A stretch of 56,398 nt of DNA, from NCBI RefSeq assembly GCF_002902575.1, contig NZ_PPRD01000009.1, positions 1 through 56,398 of the forward strand. Reading direction: 5' to 3'. Positions 52,344-56,398 of this stretch are shown here, piece by piece. The stretch comes from Staphylococcus croceilyticus. Lineage in GTDB: Bacteria > Bacillota > Bacilli > Staphylococcales > Staphylococcaceae. The translations under genes and the position numbers were made by a program. The notes beneath the pieces were generated by a model, which saw nothing but the letters and a program-made list of their open reading frames with translations, was not told the origin of the DNA and did no database searches. Positions within the stretch are counted from its first letter, which is position 1, and each line of letters begins with the position of its first letter.

Positions 52344-53014
52344 TATTTATTCCTACTTTCTATAACTTTATTAATAAGTGCTTCTGCCGTCTGTTTATCA
52401 GCTATATATGGTTCGATGCCATACTCCCTTAATGTATCTGCAGTTTGATGACCGATTGCATAATATTGATTAAAGTCAGACGGAAGTCCTTCATTAAAAT
52501 AATAACGCACTGCCGACGAACTTGAAAACGTAAGTGCTTCAATTTCATTATTATTTATCATTTTTAAGACATCATGAATATTCTTCTTATAAGGAATAGG
52601 TTTGTATATATCAATTTTCACTACATCATTATTGATTGCTAATTGTTGTTGTAATTTAGGTCGCGCTTGTGCACTACTTGGTATTAAGATTTTCTGCCCT
52701 TGTATCTTAAAATTATTCAATAAGCCTTCTTGTGAAAAATCTTCAGGAATGAAGTCCACTTTAATGTTTAATTCACGACATTGTTGTGCAGTTTTAGTCC
52801 CTATTACAGCAATATGTTTAACTTGAAGTTTATCCATATAAGGCTGAAATAACCTCACTGCATTTTTAGACGTAAAAATAAGCCAGTCATAGTTGTTCTG
52901 CAATAATCGAGTATTAATCTCAAGTGGTTGAATTTGGATAAAAGGCTTATGCACAATTTCCGCTAAATCACTTTTTATTTTACTCGTTTGCGTCATTACT
53001 ATAACTGGTTTCAT
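52343..53014 (-). CDS. hemD: Uroporphyrinogen-III synthase
   Basis: HemD closes and inverts ring D of hydroxymethylbilane to make uroporphyrinogen III. The 223-residue protein is the two-domain, low-conservation HemD fold; recognisable segments are [13 protein letters not shown] (about 45-57), [13 protein letters not shown] (about 110-122) and [14 protein letters not shown] (about 156-169). The assignment rests partly on its place between hemC and hemB. It is 49 bp after hemC. Confidence 0.92.
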   Translation of the reverse strand: MKPVIVMTQTSKIKSDLAEIVHKPFIQIQPLEINTRLLQNNYDWLIFTSKNAVRLFQPYMDKLQVKHIAVIGTKTAQQCRELNIKVDFIPEDFSQEGLLNNFKIQGQKILIPSSAQARPKLQQQLAINNDVVKIDIYKPIPYKKNIHDVLKMINNNEIEALTFSSSSAVRYYFNEGLPSDFNQYYAIGHQTADTLREYGIEPYIADKQTAEALINKVIESRNK

Positions 53015-53063
53015 TTGTTTTTACACCTCTAAATTTTGTATTAATGCTTAAATACATTAACTA

Positions 53064-53996
53064 TTAGTGTGGTTGTTCTTCATTTAGTTTTCTAATAATT
53101 TCGTAAGCACCTTGTTCGATAAGCACATCGCTTACTTTTTTACCTAATTCTACTGGATCAGTACCTACTACAGTGTGTTCATATCTTTCCTTGCCATCTG
53201 GTGTCATAATTAAACCTGTAAATTCAATCTCTCCATTTGAATTATTAGTAGCATAACCACCAATAGGTACTTGGCAACTGCCATCCATAGCAGCTAAAAA
53301 TGTTCGTTCAGCTGTCACACAATCTGCTACTTGCTTGTTGTGAACTTTCTGAAGTAATTCTAACAACTCTTTATCGTCACTTCGACACTCTATACCTAAT
53401 GCACCTTGGCCGATAGCAGGTAAAAGAACATCCTTATCAAGATAAGTAGTTACAATGTCATCAGACCAGCCCATACGGCGTAAACCTGCAGCTGCTAGAA
53501 TGATTGCATCATAATCTTCAGTTTCTAACTTATGAAGTCGAGTATCAATATTTCCACGAATCCATTTTATTTTTAAATTAGGATATTTAGATAATATTTG
53601 TGCACCTCGTCTTAATGAACTAGTACCAATAATACTACCATCAGGTAATTCATTTAAAGGCGTGTGGTTTTTAGAAATATACGCATCAAAAGGCACTTCT
53701 CTATCGGGGATGCAACCTAATGTAAGGCCTTCTGGAATAATACTTGGAACATCTTTTAACGAATGAATTGCCATATCAATGTCTTTATTAAACAACTCAT
53801 GTTGAATTTCTTTAACGAAAAGACCTTTGCCCCCAACTTTTGATAGTTGTTTATCTACAATTCGGTCCCCTTTAGTGACAATTTCTTTTATTTCTATATC
53901 TAAAGTCGGATCCACTTCTTTAAGTTTATCGATAAATTGTTGACTTTGCGTTAAAGCAAGTTTACTTCTTCGCGAACCTACAACTAATTTGCGCAT
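53064..53996 (-). CDS. hemC: Porphobilinogen deaminase (hydroxymethylbilane synthase)
   Basis: HemC joins four porphobilinogens into hydroxymethylbilane. The 310-residue protein has the start [14 protein letters not shown], the arginine- and lysine-lined pocket in [20 protein letters not shown] (about 43-66), [12 protein letters not shown] (about 126-137) and the dipyrromethane cofactor cysteine in [10 protein letters not shown] near 241. It starts with a strong AGGAGG site and lies 30 bp after hemX. Confidence 0.97.
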   Translation of the reverse strand: MRKLVVGSRRSKLALTQSQQFIDKLKEVDPTLDIEIKEIVTKGDRIVDKQLSKVGGKGLFVKEIQHELFNKDIDMAIHSLKDVPSIIPEGLTLGCIPDREVPFDAYISKNHTPLNELPDGSIIGTSSLRRGAQILSKYPNLKIKWIRGNIDTRLHKLETEDYDAIILAAAGLRRMGWSDDIVTTYLDKDVLLPAIGQGALGIECRSDDKELLELLQKVHNKQVADCVTAERTFLAAMDGSCQVPIGGYATNNSNGEIEFTGLIMTPDGKERYEHTVVGTDPVELGKKVSDVLIEQGAYEIIRKLNEEQPH

Positions 53997-54026
53997 ACGT
54001 GCTGCCTCCTATTGCTTTTCAAAAAA

Positions 54027-54839
54027 TTAAGTGAAATGAGCTGTAAAAAATAAGTTAATCATACATAAGCAAAATAACACAATATTAAAGTAAATTAAAT
54101 GAATTGATTTGAGCCACTGGTTAAGTCGGATAATAATAAAAATACTATAAAGGATTGTTATGATTGTAGATAAAATCACTTTAGGGTCTGTAAAGATGCT
54201 TTCTCCAACAGCATAAAAGCCCCACTGTGCTCCTAATATAATACTAAAAATTAAAATAATTAGACCGCTTAATGACGAATAAAACACAATTGCTTCTAAA
54301 GTAGCAACGCTTCCAATTCTAAAATACTTTTGGTCAAATTTTTTCTCTCTTAGATTGCGATATTGAATGATATATAACAATGCATTAACAAATGCTAATG
54401 CGAAAAATGCATAACTTAGGACAGCTAAACCTATATGAATTAAGAGTAATTCATTAATAACGGTAACTCTTTGGCCATTCGTAGAATAATGTTCTGGTTG
54501 GAAAGTATTCATCATTAATAAGACAAAGCCAATGACGTTTAAAAAGAATACGGAAAAGCTCAATACTTTCACAACATTTAATATTAATGAAATAGATATA
54601 ATAATCCATGCCAAAAAGAAAAATACATCAAAAAGAGAATTGAGTGGTATGTGACTATGGGAGGTCATATAAATAGACAAAGAGATTGTTTGTAATATCC
54701 AAACAATCCCTAGTGTGTATATACCTAACTCTCTTATTTTATAGCTTTTTCTAACAAAATCTATAAAGTAACAAAGAATACTTATTAAATATATGACTAA
54801 TATAATTTCATGAAATCTAATAAACAGGGTTTCTTGCAT
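54027..54839 (-). CDS. hemX: HemX, CcsA-like membrane protein
   Basis: A 270-residue integral membrane protein with about eight helices, homologous to the cytochrome c assembly protein CcsA but lacking a clear haem-handling WWD motif; an LGAQWGFYAVGESIFTDPK segment near 202-220 is the remnant. In B. subtilis and S. aureus HemX lowers the amount of glutamyl-tRNA reductase HemA. Its position right after hemA, with a 21-bp gap, fits a role in feedback control of haem synthesis at the membrane. Confidence 0.9.
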   Translation of the reverse strand: MQETLFIRFHEIILVIYLISILCYFIDFVRKSYKIRELGIYTLGIVWILQTISLSIYMTSHSHIPLNSLFDVFFFLAWIIISISLILNVVKVLSFSVFFLNVIGFVLLMMNTFQPEHYSTNGQRVTVINELLLIHIGLAVLSYAFFALAFVNALLYIIQYRNLREKKFDQKYFRIGSVATLEAIVFYSSLSGLIILIFSIILGAQWGFYAVGESIFTDPKVILSTIITILYSIFIIIRLNQWLKSIHLIYFNIVLFCLCMINLFFTAHFT

Positions 54840-54860
54840 ATTATCACCATATTAATATGC

Positions 54861-56207
54861 TTATCCAAAACTTAAGATATGTCGTACTGAAAGCTCCTTT
54901 TCTCTTTCTGCTTTACGCGCTTTAACTTGTTCGTAAGGATTTTCAGCTTCTATATCAAAGATATTTTGAAATAGCTCTAATTTTTCATTGCTTTTCTTAT
55001 CGTTACTTAATTCTTTAGCCTGTTTAATTGGATCTTTTAGCATTTGATTAATAATACTTTTAGTATGCTTAGAAATAACTGTGCGTTCTCTTTCTGATAA
55101 ATTAGGAAGCTTTCTATCAATACTTTCCATTGTTTCAGCTTGAATTGTCATAGCTTTTTCACGTAATGCTCTGATAACTGGCACTACGCCTAACATGTTA
55201 ACCCAGTCATTATGATTTTGAATTTCATTAGGTATTTGATCTGCAATCATTTCTGCAGCCATTTGACGCTCACGTAAGTTAGCATCAACTAATCCTTTCA
55301 AATCATCTACATCATAACTAAACACATTATCACTAAAGTTAATACCTGGCTCAATGTCTCTAGGTACCGCAATATCAATTAACAATAATGATGTAGCTTT
55401 TCTAAGCGCTACCGCTTCTTCCATCATACTTTTTGTAATAATAAAATCTGGTGAACTAGTTGAACTAATCACAATATCAGTAGAAGCCAATAAAGTAGGT
55501 AAAGAATTAAGTGTATCATATTTAACATTATGTTTTTGTGCTAACAATCTTGCATTCTCTTCAGTTCTATTAACGACTGTAATGTTTGTAATACCTGAAC
55601 CTAATAAGTTAAGTAGTGATAATTCACTCATTTCCCCTGCACCAATAATGACAGCTTGTTTACTTTTAAGTTTACCGAATACCTTTTTAGCTAATTCAAC
55701 AGCTGCATAAGAAACACTCACTGCATTATCTGCAATATCAGTTTCACTATGCGCTTTTTTAGCGAAAGTAATTGCTTGTTTAAATAAATGATTAAAAATA
55801 GTTCCAGTTGTATTTGTTTCTTGAGCTAAGAAGAATGCGTCTCTCATTTGTCCAAGAATTTGAGTTTCACCTAATACAATTGAATCCAAGCCAGAAGTAA
55901 CACGCAATAAATGTTCTACTGCATCGTCCCCCACTTTTACTTCTGACATAGCTTTTATATCATCTACTTCAAATCCAAACGAACGTGCTAAAAATCTTTG
56001 AATATAATAACGTCCAGTATGGATTTGGTCTACAACAGCATATACTTCTGTACGATTACATGTAGATAAAATGACGTTTTCTAAAATAGATTTAGTTTCA
56101 AATAAATCTTCATGGGCTAATCGTAAGGCATCATTTCTAAAAGCAACTTGCTCTCTAAGTGCTACATCGGCTGTACGATGATTTATACTTAAAGCAATAA
56201 AATGCAT
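54861..56207 (-). CDS. hemA: Glutamyl-tRNA reductase
   Basis: HemA reduces glutamyl-tRNA to glutamate-1-semialdehyde, the committed step of haem synthesis. The 448-residue protein has the catalytic Cys50 in [10 protein letters not shown], the NADPH-binding [16 protein letters not shown] (about 188-203) and a C-terminal dimerisation helix (about 330-430). Start: ATG with GGAGGG eight bases before. It heads hemA-hemX-hemC-hemD-hemB-hemL. Regulation: the promoter at 56284-56312 and the PerR box at 56371-56385. Confidence 0.97.
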   Translation of the reverse strand: MHFIALSINHRTADVALREQVAFRNDALRLAHEDLFETKSILENVILSTCNRTEVYAVVDQIHTGRYYIQRFLARSFGFEVDDIKAMSEVKVGDDAVEHLLRVTSGLDSIVLGETQILGQMRDAFFLAQETNTTGTIFNHLFKQAITFAKKAHSETDIADNAVSVSYAAVELAKKVFGKLKSKQAVIIGAGEMSELSLLNLLGSGITNITVVNRTEENARLLAQKHNVKYDTLNSLPTLLASTDIVISSTSSPDFIITKSMMEEAVALRKATSLLLIDIAVPRDIEPGINFSDNVFSYDVDDLKGLVDANLRERQMAAEMIADQIPNEIQNHNDWVNMLGVVPVIRALREKAMTIQAETMESIDRKLPNLSERERTVISKHTKSIINQMLKDPIKQAKELSNDKKSNEKLELFQNIFDIEAENPYEQVKARKAEREKELSVRHILSFG

Positions 56208-56283
56208 TTATAACGCCCTCCATATACTAACAATACCATTAGTATAACATATATACCTTTGATTTTAAGTTGGTTGCTCAAAT

Positions 56284-56312
56284 AAATTAGAAAGATTCTA
56301 ATTTACAGTCAA
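56284..56312 (-). promoter_or_regulatory. Probable hemA promoter
   Basis: TTGACT (56307-56312), a 17-bp spacer and TAATTT (56284-56289) on the minus strand. A second candidate, with an extended -10 TGTTATACT (56239-56247), is closer to the gene but has a poor -35. Both would give leaders of roughly 25-75 nt. Confidence 0.5.
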
Positions 56313-56370
56313 ATTTTTGTCATTAATTGGCATACCTTTATAATATTAGAATATTTAACTTTAGTAGTAA

Positions 56371-56385
56371 TTATAATTATTATAA
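56371..56385. promoter_or_regulatory. PerR-type operator upstream of hemA
   Basis: TTATAATTATTATAA matches the 15-bp PerR consensus TTATAATNATTATAA exactly. It lies about 165 bp upstream of hemA, between the hemA promoter and whatever gene lies beyond the window. In B. subtilis the hemAXCDBL operon is repressed by PerR and induced by peroxide, so conserved control is plausible. AT-rich DNA can produce such boxes by chance. Confidence 0.6.
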
Positions 56386-56398
56386 ATAAGAAGCAATT

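Noticed and set aside
55354..55710. 118-codon plus-strand frame inside hemA
   Set aside because: It is the longest shadow frame, but it is antisense to the conserved NADPH-binding part of hemA, with no ribosome site or recognisable domain.

Overview
The window is a piece of chromosomal core genome from a low-GC Firmicute, almost certainly a coagulase-negative Staphylococcus. The evidence is the gene order (greA-udk-U32 pair, alaS, recD2, mnmA, cymR, rarA, tcdA, 6S RNA, aspS-hisS-lytH-dtd-rel, apt-recJ, secDF, yajC-tgt-queA-ruvBA-obg, rplU-prp-rpmA, mreCD, radC-comC-folC-valS, tag, hemLBDCXA), AT-rich intergenic DNA, strong GGAGG-type ribosome binding sites and staphylococcal-type small proteins. 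I could not fix the species. I see no prophage, plasmid, insertion sequence, CRISPR array, tRNA or rRNA gene.

Layout, left to right. 1-8.5 kb: the greA/udk/TrhP2/TrhP1/TrmR cluster (wobble-uridine hydroxylation and methylation of tRNA plus uridine kinase and GreA), then a T-box-controlled alaS-ireB-ruvX-yrzB operon. 8.5-19 kb: recD2, a TPR protein, the thiouridylation pair (cysteine desulfurase and mnmA), a flavin oxidoreductase, a repeat-rich intergenic stretch, a 47-codon gene with a sigma-B-type promoter, cymR, rarA, tcdA and 6S RNA. 19-32 kb: aspS-hisS under a His T-box, the amidase gene lytH, dtd, the ppGpp enzyme gene rel, apt, recJ and secDF. 32-41 kb: a second repeat copy, then the obg-pheB-ruvA-ruvB-queA-tgt-yajC operon, the ribosomal protein operon rplU-prp-rpmA with an L21 leader, and mreCD. 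41-50 kb: several small membrane or hypothetical genes, radC, comC, folC, valS with a Val T-box, tag and an AbrB-family membrane protein. 50-56.4 kb: the haem precursor operon hemA-hemX-hemC-hemD-hemB-hemL, with a perfect PerR-type box upstream at the window edge. Nearly every gene is on the minus strand; only the flavin oxidoreductase, rarA, a 59-residue membrane protein and tag are on the plus strand.

The unifying theme is translation: four aminoacyl-tRNA synthetase genes, three of them directly behind amino-acid-sensing T-box leaders or in such an operon, five tRNA-modification systems (TrhP/TrmR, MnmA, TcdA, QueA/Tgt, Dtd proofreading), ribosomal proteins with their processing protease, a ribosome-assembly GTPase (Obg) and the stringent-response enzyme Rel. 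Haem synthesis begins from glutamyl-tRNA and so also draws on charged tRNA.

I did not find a clear undescribed multi-gene system. The least explained signals are non-coding: two dispersed copies of a structured repeat with compensatory base changes in its palindromes, two tandem STAR-like hairpins that also covary, an 8-10-8 dyad over the probable rel promoter, another dyad in the divergent promoter region near 41.86 kb, and small uncharacterised genes, one with a sigma-B promoter. Start codons of many genes were moved to the ATG (or TTG) with the best ribosome binding site rather than the longest open frame.
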